Source: Amphimedon queenslandica (Eukaryota; Porifera; Demospongiae; Haplosclerida; Niphatidae). From it: 42,088 bases of DNA. The notes under the pieces are model-generated. The model worked only from the letters and a program-made list of their open reading frames with translations, was not told where the DNA came from and ran no database searches. A program made the translations under genes and the position numbers. The stretch lies in the NCBI RefSeq assembly GCF_000090795.2, contig NW_003546567.1:74366-116453 (forward strand). Reading direction: 5' to 3'. This document shows, one piece after another, positions 1 through 10,397 of the stretch (the first letter of the stretch is position 1; each line of letters opens with the position of its first letter).

Positions 1-1
1 G

Positions 2-136
2 AATGACCCATCAGAATCTAAAGATCTTTCAAAAGCTCAACCAGACCTTGCTAAGAAGTATGCGACAGATCTTGAATCTTGGAGACAGTCAGTGATTAAG
101 AGTGCAACTGAGACAGTCAAATGTATGGACCAATAA
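2..136 (+). CDS. C-terminal end of a sulfatase-like protein (partial, final exon)
   Basis: An open frame enters from the left edge and ends at TAA 134-136, giving 44 residues. It opens with NDPSESKDLSKAQPDL and continues to a short helix containing LESWRQSV. A DPxExxDL motif followed by a Lys/Glu-rich helix with a Trp is the usual tail of type I sulfatases (arylsulfatase or GALNS-like), where the strand before it reads as Asn-Asp-Pro. That is recalled family knowledge; the catalytic CxPxR site would lie outside the window. The stop codon overlaps an AATAAA hexamer (132-137), a likely poly(A) signal. The gene is convergent with the MEF2 gene that ends at 392. A short fragment like this could belong to another family. 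Confidence 0.5.
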   Translation, partial: NDPSESKDLSKAQPDLAKKYATDLESWRQSVIKSATETVKCMDQ

Positions 137-391
137 AAACCTATAGCTATAAGACATGCTGCATGTGCCGAACTGCTACAATATTTTCCAAATGCAACTA
201 TTATATATATAGCTACATGTAGTAATTAGATCTATAATAATACTATTACTTTTTTTCAATTTAAACTTTATAACGTGCAGTGTATAGCATCTTATCACGT
301 GTGTTCTTAAAATTATGAATAATATGAAAAAGTGAACTAAAATCTCTCTGTGTGTCACTGTGTATAAACATAGATGCATTGCTATACAAAA
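137..391. other. Convergent intergenic spacer
   Basis: AT-rich spacer between the sulfatase-like stop at 136 and the MEF2 stop at 392, so it must hold both 3' UTRs. It contains one ACATGTA-type palindrome near 213-222. I see no gene here. Confidence 0.6.
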
Positions 392-3300
392 CTACTCATC
401 AGTCATATCATCATCATTATTGTTGTTACTCCCATCAGTAGCAGCACTATCAATAGACTCATAATGAGGCTTCTTAGCTGACGGAGGACTTATCTCCTCT
501 TCATAATCTTCATCATAATCATCACTGTCTTCCCTAATGCTATCACCCAAGGAAACTGTAACTCGAGGGAGAGGAGGAGGAGGGCCTGGTACAATAACTT
601 CAGTCCTGTTACTATCAAGCTTGCCATTGCTATCAGTAAGAGGCTTGGAATCTTTATGCTCATTGTTTTGAGCTCCACTTTGCCCTCCCCCTCCATGACT
701 GTGCTGCTGTAAAGTCTGTGATATTTGTTGGTAGATTTTGTCGTATTGTAACTTCAACTGCTCAAGATCTCGGAGGCTTGAATTGGGCGGAGTCGAAAGG
801 AGTCCTCCCGACGTGTGAACGGCCCCCGGGGTCTGCTTGGGGGTGAGTAAAAATGGCTGACCAGTGTTCTGAGCTTGAATGACAATATTCCCCCCGGGGC
901 CACTAGCCGACGGATTACCAGTGGAAGATGGTTGTATGTTTACTGGAAATGCTACAAGAGCAGAGGCGGAGCCAATATCACCTAACCCCGGGACGTCGGC
1001 CGCAAAACTAGACAGACCAGGTTGAACGCTACTAAACAAACTGGGTGTGGTCAATGACATTATGGGCGTGGTCAGTGAGTCTGTGTTGACTGTGACTGGA
1101 GGCGGATGAAAGTGAGAAGTAGCAACTGTTAAAGGAACAGGTTTTTGCTCAGAGGGGCTATCATCCGAGGAGGAAGACAGAGGGGCGTGGTCATTATCAC
1201 CTTCAGCTGATGGGGGAGGAGAGGAAGGAATCTGGAGAAAAAAATGAATAACTACCCCGGGTCCACTACTAATTGTGTGTGCTAATTTTAGCATTTTTGG
1301 ATTTGGCTCTACATTTTTTGATCTATATTAATGATACCCATTACATGTACTAATTTATGAGTCAATTTAGTTTATTGTTTTAAAAAATCCCTCGCAAAAC
1401 TCGTTGAAATTCAACAATGCACATGTAATATGTTGTACTTACTGTTCGTGACATGAATCCTTTCTGGCCTGGAATGACAACGCTTAGCTGTGGCCTATTG
1501 CTTGTTGATTCATTGTCACCATCAGCTTCTCCTCCTCCTCCTCCTCCTCCCTCATCAACAAGAGGAGATTTACCGGAATAAGATAGAGGGATATAGTTAC
1601 GACCACCACCTTGAACAAAAAAGAATAAAAATTATAAATTCACTGACAAGAAGCCACACGATCACTATGCCAAATCCTTTGGGGATTGGGAAACCATACA
1701 TCTGATAATAACCTTTTACTAGCTACATGTAAATTACATGTTTACACATGTAGTTCTCGCACAAAATAATTCCAAAACATCAATCATCCTTCTCCCTTAC
1801 CAGGTAAGTGTAACTTCAAGGTCTGACTCCGTATGGTTTGCAAGCGAGTTGGAGTCCCAGCAGGTGGAGGCATAGAGCCAGTACTGCCAACAGAGAGAGG
1901 GGACTTTATCGTCTTTAGAGGGAAGCTACCAGGAGTGATGGGAGAATCAGTAAGCGATGAAGAGCCCGTGGAACTAAGTCTCTTTACAGGGACACTGACG
2001 GGCATAGCATCAGGTACTTTAGTGGGCAGCACATGAACTAGTGAAGGAGGGACTGGTGACGGGACTGGCTGTGGTGGAGCCTGTTGTAACTGTAGAATTA
2101 AAATACAATAAGTTATACAGTACATTAAATAATGCTGGAAATAGAAAACTCCATGGGCATAACTTTAAAATGATACAATCATACATGTACATGTAATTTG
2201 GTCTCTTTGTGCTGGGGCAACTGGAACAACAAACACCCTTCACTGGGATGTACATGTAATTAGAAAATAATAATAATTTTTACTTTAAAACTACATGTAC
2301 ATACATTATAGCTATTACCATTACCTCAGTATGGAGGACATGATCAAACTCCTCATCAATCCTCTGATACTGTGCCTGAGTGTTGGGGCTCAATGGAGGG
2401 ACAGAGACAGCTACTCTTCTAGGAGGAACACTTCCTCCTCCTCCTCCTCCGTCTCCTGCTAACAACATTGAAGCATCTATGGAGTCATCGTCTCCATCCA
2501 GATCATCCCCACGACCTCTTTCCTTCTTTGTAATATCCTACCATTAATACGGATCCTTTGAAATAATGTAATGTACTGCTAGTCTGTTTTTATAGTAATA
2601 ATGTCATTATTATTATTATTATATCATTCCTACTATTAAGAAGTGCATAAACCATATCCTTTTCGATAAGTTACTATTAGTGTCATCATTGCTAATATTA
2701 AATTATTGGGGCAAGTCCCTCCAGGGTTTACATTGTTACCTGTACATGTGTAGTAGAGGTTCCCACAAAGCATGCTAAGTGAGCTACATATTTTTTTAAA
2801 AAGAATGCTTTTAGTAACTTTAAATGTTTAATTTAAATTGGAACCAGCTAAAAATTTCTACGTCAAGAAATATCATTAAAACTGAGAATTCTCTCCTAGT
2901 CATTTATGCCCCCATTTTGGAGTGACTTTAAAAATTTATTTAAAAATCCAATTTTAATCAGAAACTATTTTTGGCACAATTTGGCCGAATTCCACATACG
3001 ACTTTGGCCCAATTTTGAACCACTTTTTAAAATTGCAAAAAAAATAGTAAACTAGAATAGAATACACAATATACATGTACATGTACATGCACTAAATTCC
3101 CTGCATGCATACCAATCACAGTAATAAAACTAACAATGTCACTGCATTTGCACATACCTCCAAGATATCGGCATTCGTTTTGCTCTCGTCAGGGTCCTTA
3201 AACTCGGTATACCTTATCAGTATTGAGTTCATGTTAGAGGAGGCATACTGATAGAGTTTGCTGTTGTGGGCAATCATTATGACTGCTATCTCCACGTCAC

Positions 3301-3490
3301 AGAGTATGCTCAATTCGTAGGCTTTCTTTAAGAGGCCTGCTTTACGCTTACTGAAAGTTATCTAAAATGAAAGAGAGAGAAGGAGCATTTAAAATACATG
3401 TATATATATGTATATATACACAAAATCTTTGTCCACCTGTCTACTTCTCTCATCTTGAATTCTGGTGATCTGGATCTTCTTTCTTCCCAT
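392..3490 (-). CDS. MEF2: MEF2 family MADS-box transcription factor
   Basis: Nuclear DNA-binding activator of the MADS/MEF2 class. Six coding exons on the minus strand: 3490-3437, 3361-3158, 2537-2325, 2089-1801, 1609-1443 and 1231-392. All have GT/AG ends and matching phases, giving 588 residues. Exons 1-2 encode residues 1-86, starting [18 protein letters not shown], then a [14 protein letters not shown] helix and the MEF2 extension ending NADILE; MADS plus MEF2 domain in the family is also about 86 residues. Around residue 293 the sequence [15 protein letters not shown] matches the conserved segment recalled from vertebrate MEF2. The rest is Pro/Ser/Thr-rich, with two Gly runs coded by GGA repeats (exons 3 and 5) and an acidic end ([10 protein letters not shown]). 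The start is the family start; ctttttcccag at 3499-3509 is a 3' splice site just upstream, so a noncoding 5' exon is expected. Confidence 0.93.
2850..3020 (-). repeat. Diverged copy of the ~180-bp repeat family in a MEF2 intron
   Basis: The reverse complement shares TGACTAGGAGAGAATTCT, a GATT/GATC-AAATTGGATTTTT stretch and a GTAGAAA(N)TTT block, in the same order, with the array at 33379-34470. It sits in the 620-bp intron between MEF2 exons 2 and 3, inverted relative to that array. The assignment rests on reading the two by eye. Confidence 0.6.
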
Positions 3491-3844
3491 GACGGCAACT
3501 GGGAAAAAGAGAGAGAAAGAATGAGAGCCATGTCTCTAGGTGTAGCCATTTTTGGCTCTCTGGTCTATTTTTAGAGGTCGAGTACATGTAATGGCCGCCC
3601 AACCTATTTATATCTCGGAATCTATTTTTGGTTTCTTGTGGTACTTGGGCGGTTTTCCGAGAAGAGTCTTCTTTTTCGCGACAGGGAAAGGAAGGGAGGC
3701 CTTGTCTTTGTCTTTTAAAGAGAAAGACAATCTGAGATCGAGGGCTTTGAACTTTAGCGTCTGGAGAGATTCGAGAGAAAGAAGAGGGATCACGTGATCA
3801 AAGATGGCGTCTTAGAAAGAGCTCGTGGAAGAAAGGAGCGGAAA
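3491..3844. promoter_or_regulatory. Divergent promoter region, MEF2 / WD-repeat gene
   Basis: About 350 bp separate the two starts. It contains a perfect 12-bp palindrome GATCACGTGATC (3788-3799, an E-box CACGTG core) and AAGATGGCG at 3801-3809, which resembles the YY1 element often found at start sites. A three-codon upstream ORF, ATG GCG TCT TAG, starts at 3804, ahead of the WD gene's ATG. No TATA box is apparent. On the MEF2 side, ATGs at 3549 and 3531 are out of frame and lie in or before the predicted 5' UTR intron that ends at 3499. Confidence 0.55.
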
Positions 3845-6288
3845 ATGGCGAATTGTCTTGTACCTAGTTGTCCTTGCAGCCACTACGAGGGACCAGAGAA
3901 AGGGTGAGTGCTAGCAATTAGCGACCCTTTGGGCTTAAAGCAACAAAATTACAGCTATAAAAATTAAATTTAAAAAATTTAAAAACGAGAGAAATTAATT
4001 TTATTTTATTTCAGGAGAGTGCTTGCATACAGGCCAGATTGTGGTGGGTGTGGTCATCAAAAGACCCTCCATCGTCTCCCAACCAACACAGACGAGGTCA
4101 TAATGAGAGAACTACTGGCAGCAGAATCAGTTCCATGCTGTAGTCTCATTCCCATGTCTCAGCTCCCGAGTATGAAACATTTCAGTTCCTATGATTTGAT
4201 ACCCATACCACCTGATGAAGCCGATAACCAGGTTTGATGCAAAAATAAATACACAAAATTGATTGGTCATTGGACATGCAAAATTAATAATGGAACAATT
4301 TTGGGTTGTGTTTTGGCAAATGGCTAGAAAAACTCCGATTTCTCCAAAACTACCCCCCCCCTCTAAATTTACCAGCTATAATGTAGAATCTACTGTTATA
4401 ATATTCCATAGGCTCCATCCAATGTATTCTGTCTGTGTAAAGGCTTTGTTCCAAACATGCCTTCCATTCTGCACCAGTTCACTTCAGTCTCATTCGAGAC
4501 CATACAATCATCTCTACCCTCAGTCCCTTGCACCAGATGCACTCACCCGCTTCTCATGCACCAGAAGACTCACCCATCTCATTATTTATGTGAACAGAGG
4601 GTGCTAGGACTCAAGGGGAGTCTCTCGTTAAAGAGGGTAACCCTTCCCTCTCCTGGTCTTGTTGATTTGGCACTGGGCCCGGATAAGAGGATCGGATTTG
4701 TTGCTGTGACTCAAACGGACTCCTCCTATCAGCTGGTTCTCTTTGATAAAATACTTGCGGCTGAAGGAAAAGGTGTCAAAAGGAGGAGTGGTCGGCTAGC
4801 CAAGCGGGCGAATGCAACAAATCGCGTTGAGGAAGAGGAAGAAGAAAAAGCGGCAGAGTCTGATACCTCAGTGTCTCAGCAAATGATCGATTTCTTTAAC
4901 ACTGCGTTAGAAGCTGCCACACCTATTAACGAGGTATGGCGGTTTGTAGTTGGAAATTATTATTGAAATATTTTTTAGTATTTGAACCAAGAGCCAACGA
5001 CTGTGTGTGGGTATTGGACTGACACCCCGACTGACCACGCCTCCTCTCAGTTTGTCGTTGCCGTGGGAACGGAGGGCGGGGTCACGATTCACATACCTTC
5101 TGATGGAAGCTATCGGAATATTGAGACACTTCAAGGAGTAACAGTGTAAGAAAAAATAGATAAAAGTTTAAAACATATCTACTTATTTTTTTAGATTACA
5201 TTTCTTGACAGTTGATAATACACTGATGTTATGTGTGGGTGAGGGTGAGTCCTCTGGAGCTATCAAGTGCTGGGGACTCAAAAAGTACCGTACATGTACA
5301 TGTACATGTATACATGTAATTATCGATAATCTCTATAGTGATAGCACAGCATTATTGACCGAATTTAATAATATTGAGACATCAGTTACAAATCTTTTGT
5401 GGATTGAACACAATAAGTTAGTTTATACCGACTTTATAATGTAGTAATTTTTCACTTGTCCTTCTCTTTCTTTCCAGTTATTTATTTGCAGGTACAGAAT
5501 TAGGCCAAGTTTATCTTTTTCAGCTTAAATCTTCTGCTGACGACAAAATGGAGAATGGACAGAATGGAGAAAGAGATGTTGGATTCTCTTTAGAATTGTG
5601 CCAGAAGATTCAATCATGTTTGGGACCAGTGACAGCATTACACTTCTGCCACAGCCAACGGTAACACATACAGCTACATGTAACATGTTTTATGTTTGCT
5701 ATTCTCTTCTTAGACTAATTTTGGTCGGCTCGGCAGATAACGATATCCATGTTCTCTCGCTGACAACACTTGTCGAAAATCTAGGAAAGCCTGGGAAGGA
5801 TTCGTTACTGACAAAATATTGTAAGTCGTATACTAGGGCGTGTGGCAGTCATCTGCCCCTTAACCATCTCTAGTTCCTTTAAAGAAGAAAAGAGCAGACA
5901 AACTTGTGCACTGTGCCAGAATGAAGGGTAAAACGTTTCCTTATAATGCTACCAATATTCCTCTTCTCCAGGTCATCAGTCATTTGTTAACAGTATAACT
6001 GGTTACTGTGCTAACGTACTGAGTCTCGGGTGGGACAGCTATGCCATGTTCTGGTCTCCTACAGAGATAGGGCAAGAGGTAGCCACTGCTATTAAACTGC
6101 AGGGGAGCAGCTCCAGTTTTCAAAAACAAGAATTGAGTAGCAGTACAGTTGAGCCTAGTTTGCTGTATAAGTTGGGAGTGGAGCAGTATTTGAATAACGT
6201 CCCGTGTGGTTTGTGGGGCATTTTGGATGAGTGTGTCGTAACTGTGTATCAAGGAACAGGGAAACAGCTGATCATAGCCCTGTATTAG
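3845..6288 (+). CDS. WD-repeat-like protein with two N-terminal Cys/His modules
   Basis: Not recognised as a named gene. Ten exons give 597 residues: 3845-3903, 4015-4231, 4412-4933, 4979-5145, 5195-5284, 5339-5416, 5478-5660, 5714-5820, 5874-5927 and 5972-6288. All phases agree. The 54-bp intron 5285-5338 is in frame if retained, but it is filled with GTACAT repeat, so I treat it as an intron. Residues 9-39 hold CPCSHY, then CGGCGHQKTLH; residues 99-142 repeat the pattern as CLCKGF, then CTRCTHPLLMH, suggesting two zinc-binding modules. A basic then acidic linker follows (about 205-240). The C-terminal half has strand-turn-strand units typical of a beta-propeller (FVVAVGTEGGVTIH, GAIKCWG, LFAGTELGQVYLF, LILVGSADNDIHVLSL, LSLGWDSYAMFW). 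Donor 4232 (GTTTGA) is weak. Cellular role unknown; a scaffold function is only a guess. Confidence 0.82.
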
Positions 6289-6430
6289 AATATTGATGAT
6301 TATTATATTGATTATGATTATTATTATTTAGTCTCTCATCGCTTCACATATTAATTTTTTATCTTAATTAAATGTTGTCAAAAAGATTTGTTCCATTGTC
6401 ACGAAATCCGTGACGAGCAAAAACCCATTT
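6289..6430. other. 3' flank of the WD-repeat gene
   Basis: AT-rich sequence with TTATTATTATT runs and an ATTAAA (about 6366) that could serve as a poly(A) signal. No gene is seen. Confidence 0.45.
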
Positions 6431-7057
6431 GTAGCCTTTGCTTTTTTAAAAATTTTGGCATTTTAAAAAAATGACTGTAACTCAAAAAATTGAAGTCGGA
6501 ATCAGCTCAAACTTTCTACACAGCATAAGAACATCAATATGTGCCAGAAAATGTAATAAAAGTTGGGGGTGATTTTTGAACCATTTTTTGAAAAAACTAT
6601 GGGCTATATAGCCTTGGGTACTTTTCAAAATTTTGGCATTTTCTTAAAATGACAGTAACTCAAAAAATTGAAGTCGGAATCAGCTCAAACTTTGTACACA
6701 GCATAAGAACATCAATATGTACCAGAAAATGTAATAAAAGTTGGGGGTGATTTTTGAGCCATTTTTTGAAAAAAAACCATGGGCTATAGCCTTGGGTACT
6801 TTTCAAAATTTTGGCATTTTCTTAAAATGACAGTAACTCAAAAAATTGAAGTCGGAATCAGCTCAAACTTTCTACACAGCATAAGAACATCAATATGTGC
6901 CAGAAAATGTAATAAAAGTTGAGGGTGATTTTTGAGCCATTTTTTGGAAAAAAACATGGGCTATAGCCTTTGCTTTTCTTCTCCAAAAAATATCTTAAAT
7001 ACTCATAACTTGAAAAATATTTGTCAAAACAGCTCAAACTTTCTACACAGCATAAGT
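6431..7057 (-). repeat. Tandem array of the ~180-bp repeat family (3 full, 1 partial copy)
   Basis: The landmark TTTTGGCA occurs at 6453, 6631 and 6809, an exact 178-bp period, with near-identical intervening sequence. A truncated, diverged copy runs to about 7057. Each unit has CAGCTCAAACTTT(C/G)TACACAG followed by CATAAGAACAT, which is the reverse complement of the core in the 33.4-34.5 kb array. A small palindrome closes each unit: GGCTATATAGCC (6602-6613), GGCTATAGCC (6782-6791 and 6959-6968). The array lies between convergent genes. AATAAA hexamers inside the units might act in 3' end formation. Confidence 0.9.
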
Positions 7058-7366
7058 AAAACGTGTGACTCCCCACATTCCTTTATGATAACAATAGATA
7101 TTATTATTATTAATGTTAATAATAATTCACAGACATTATATGCACACAATATAATAATGGATAGAAGAAGTGTTATAAAGATGTGAAGAGAGAGAGAGAG
7201 AGAGAGAGAATGCAATGAAAAAGTTAGTGTGTTGATGTTGTTGTTACAGTGTGTGAAACAATATATATAGTACACAATAATGATAATAATAATATCAAAA
7301 TAGTAAAAGATATAATTTTTGAATGTTAAAAGAGTGAATGAGAAGATAAGAGAAGTGTATGTAATA
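7058..7366. other. 3' flank of the ZNF609-like gene
   Basis: AT-rich spacer with ATTATT runs and a (GA)n tract near 7183-7209. It must hold the 3' UTR of the minus-strand gene that stops at 7367. No coding region is supported. Confidence 0.5.
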
Positions 7367-9520
7367 CTAGCTGTCTCTTTTATTCGGTGGTGGAGGGGGA
7401 ATAGTGAACACACCTATAATAAAAATAAAATAAAATAATTATAATATTCGTAAATTTCATATACTGTATAAAGGTGATATTTAAAAACTGCATAATAAAA
7501 AAATTTCACAATCAAACTTGAAATTTTTTAGCATGCAAAAATTGAATATTAAATATTGAAAAATAATTCATCTTTGCCCTTACCAGTTGGTGTAGCTAAT
7601 GGAAAAGGTTGCATGAAAGGTATCACTGCAGGCATTCCTTGACTAGCAGCAAGAGCTTGTTGAAAGTTAGCCATGGCGGCCTCGTTCTGTTGCTGCTGCT
7701 GCTGTTGTTGCTGATGCTGTTGCTGGGCCATAGCAGCAGCTGCCATCTGCTGCTGGGCCAGTAGCTGCATCTGAAACGCAGCCTCGTTTGACTGAGGAAT
7801 ACCCATCGCCGATAACTGACCGGCTCTTGCTGCGGCTGCCTGCCAAGTCAGGAAATCCTGAGGACTTTGAAAAGTGAGACCAGCTCCGCCTGAGTTCTTG
7901 AGAGCTTCCAGTTGCAAGAGGTTCAGTTTCATGAAATCTTCGCTCGTCGTTGGGCCTCCGCCTGCTGTTAGTATGGGTGTGGCTGCAATTCCGTTACGTA
8001 TGGCTACAGGAAGAGAAAAGGAATAGTTAAAATGTGGCATTGTAAGTGGTAGTGAAATTTTAATACTAAAAGTATAGATTAATAGTAAAAATCTGTTTTC
8101 ACTAACAGAAGCTGATAATGATGAATACACCTAAACATTTACACTATACATAATAATAGTAATAATAATAATGATAATAATAATAAATGGTCTACACTAC
8201 ACTATAATACTAATAGGAAGATTATTATTGTAAAAGTTAATGATGTTAGTGCAGCCACATTAGCATTTCCTTTGTAGCCTGAGACTGATTGGTGATCTCA
8301 TTAGCAGACAAAACGGCTAGGAGGCATTGGATTACAACATAATAACAATTAGCCATATGTCATCAAACAAGTGTACAATCAAAGGAAGGACAGAGGGAAT
8401 TAGTGCAGTGTGTGTGTGTGTACAAAATTAATGAGAGGGAGAATGTGTTTCATATGAAAGAGAGCAATGTACAAACAACCCTGCCTAACTACAGACCTTA
8501 CTATAGGTATGAGTCTAGTGTATGTACATTATATATAGTGGTATTTATGTGTGCATGTAGTAGAATGGGAGAGAGAGAGAGAGGGGATTAAATTAAAGAC
8601 AATTAATACGAGTATAAAGATATGGCAGTCATGTTACACACATGCTCTAGCCTATCACATAACAGGCAGTATCTGATAACAATACTGTATAAGTGATACA
8701 CCATATCATCCACACACACACACCTATTCCAGTTACACTGAATGAGCCAGTGATATATACCCCATACCTATCAGCTTACCAGTCTATAATGAGATTTTAC
8801 ATAGAAATGGGCTACAACACAAAAACTGTGGATTAGTATGGGACTATGTACATGTACTGTACATGCACATAGAGTGGTTACTTTGGGTGAGTCAGACCAA
8901 TTATAATACATTAGTGAGCAGGCCACATTAATAACATCATGTACCCACAAGCTTCCACCACTGACTGATAGGAGTGTAGTATGCACTACTAACAAATATA
9001 AATAGCAAAATAAAATGAGGAAGCCTTCACTGTACGCATTTATATACATAAGGGAATAGAACAAGCAATAGAAATGCTGTAAACTCTGCTTTGATGTGCA
9101 ACCAAAAGGAGCCAATTGAAGCTGCACCAAAGCAGAAATGTAGATTAGAATCACAAAGACTACAAGAAGACAGACAATATAACAGTGATAGTAACAGAAT
9201 GAGGATTGGATCCCCAATGACAACAGAGCCCAGAGGGTAAGTGTATTATATCACTCAGTAATCAATAGCATGATCAATTATCCACCCCAATAGGCATGTA
9301 ATTGAGGAAGAGAGAATACTGTCTGTTTACTCATAGTGTTATTATTATTATTATATGGAAATGACAAACAGACATCACACCACACCATCACCGGTTCACT
9401 CAACTGTCCCTTTGATAAATAATTGATGCCATCACCTCATAAAGAGATGATATGATTTGTCTCCTAATTTCACGCATAGAAAGATCCGGAATGTATTCTT
9501 GATCCAGGCCACCCTTTTCT

Positions 9521-9567
<47 letters not shown>

Positions 9568-10324
9568 CAACAAAAATTACATTCTCTACTTTTGCTTATG
9601 CTCATCTCTACACTATAATATCAATCCTGTACATTAATCTTTAATATAAAAGCTTACAATGTGTGTGTGTGTGTGTGTGTGCGTGTATGCATGGTTGTGC
9701 ATGTGTGTGTGGGTGCATTAATTGCCACAACAAATCACTCCAACAGATCAAAGGAGGAGAGAGGGAGAGAGTAAACTGATACGGTAGTGAGTAGTGTACA
9801 ATTACAAATGTACAATGTACTTAAAATCAAATTTAACAACCAATACACACATACAGTTACATGGGCATATGTGGTACACGTACATGTACATTATGTGAAT
9901 CTGATTACAATATTGTCTGACCTACAGGAAATATCTCAATAAATAATGAAAATGTGCTAAGAGACTAACAATTGGGACCATAATAGTAGATCATGAATAT
10001 TGTTAAGGACATGAATGCAATGTGTATAATATGAATGACATTATACACTGTTGATGATGATCATGAAATAGGAACAACAATAATAATATTTATGTACATG
10101 TACATGTGTACACATACAATTATATACATTGTACATGCATCTTATTAAAATAATAAAACTAGAAAAAAGAGTGAAGCAAAGTTATGACAAAGCTTAGGGC
10201 TGGATAAGATTATTACTATCATCACCATTATTACACAAACAAACCTAACAGAAAATAAATGCATTGCATACACACATTATCATAATTATCATAATTATCA
10301 CATTGTGTACATGTACAAGTATTC

Positions 10325-10397
<73 letters not shown>

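Noticed and set aside
3358-3549. Alternative MEF2 start at 3549
   Set aside because: That ATG is out of frame with the MADS box, and its reading crosses a clear splice acceptor; the conserved [11 protein letters not shown] start at 3490 is better.
7024-7413. 129-codon minus-strand open frame
   Set aside because: It covers the last exon of the ZNF609-like gene in another frame plus AT-rich 3' flank; the composition is that of microsatellite sequence.
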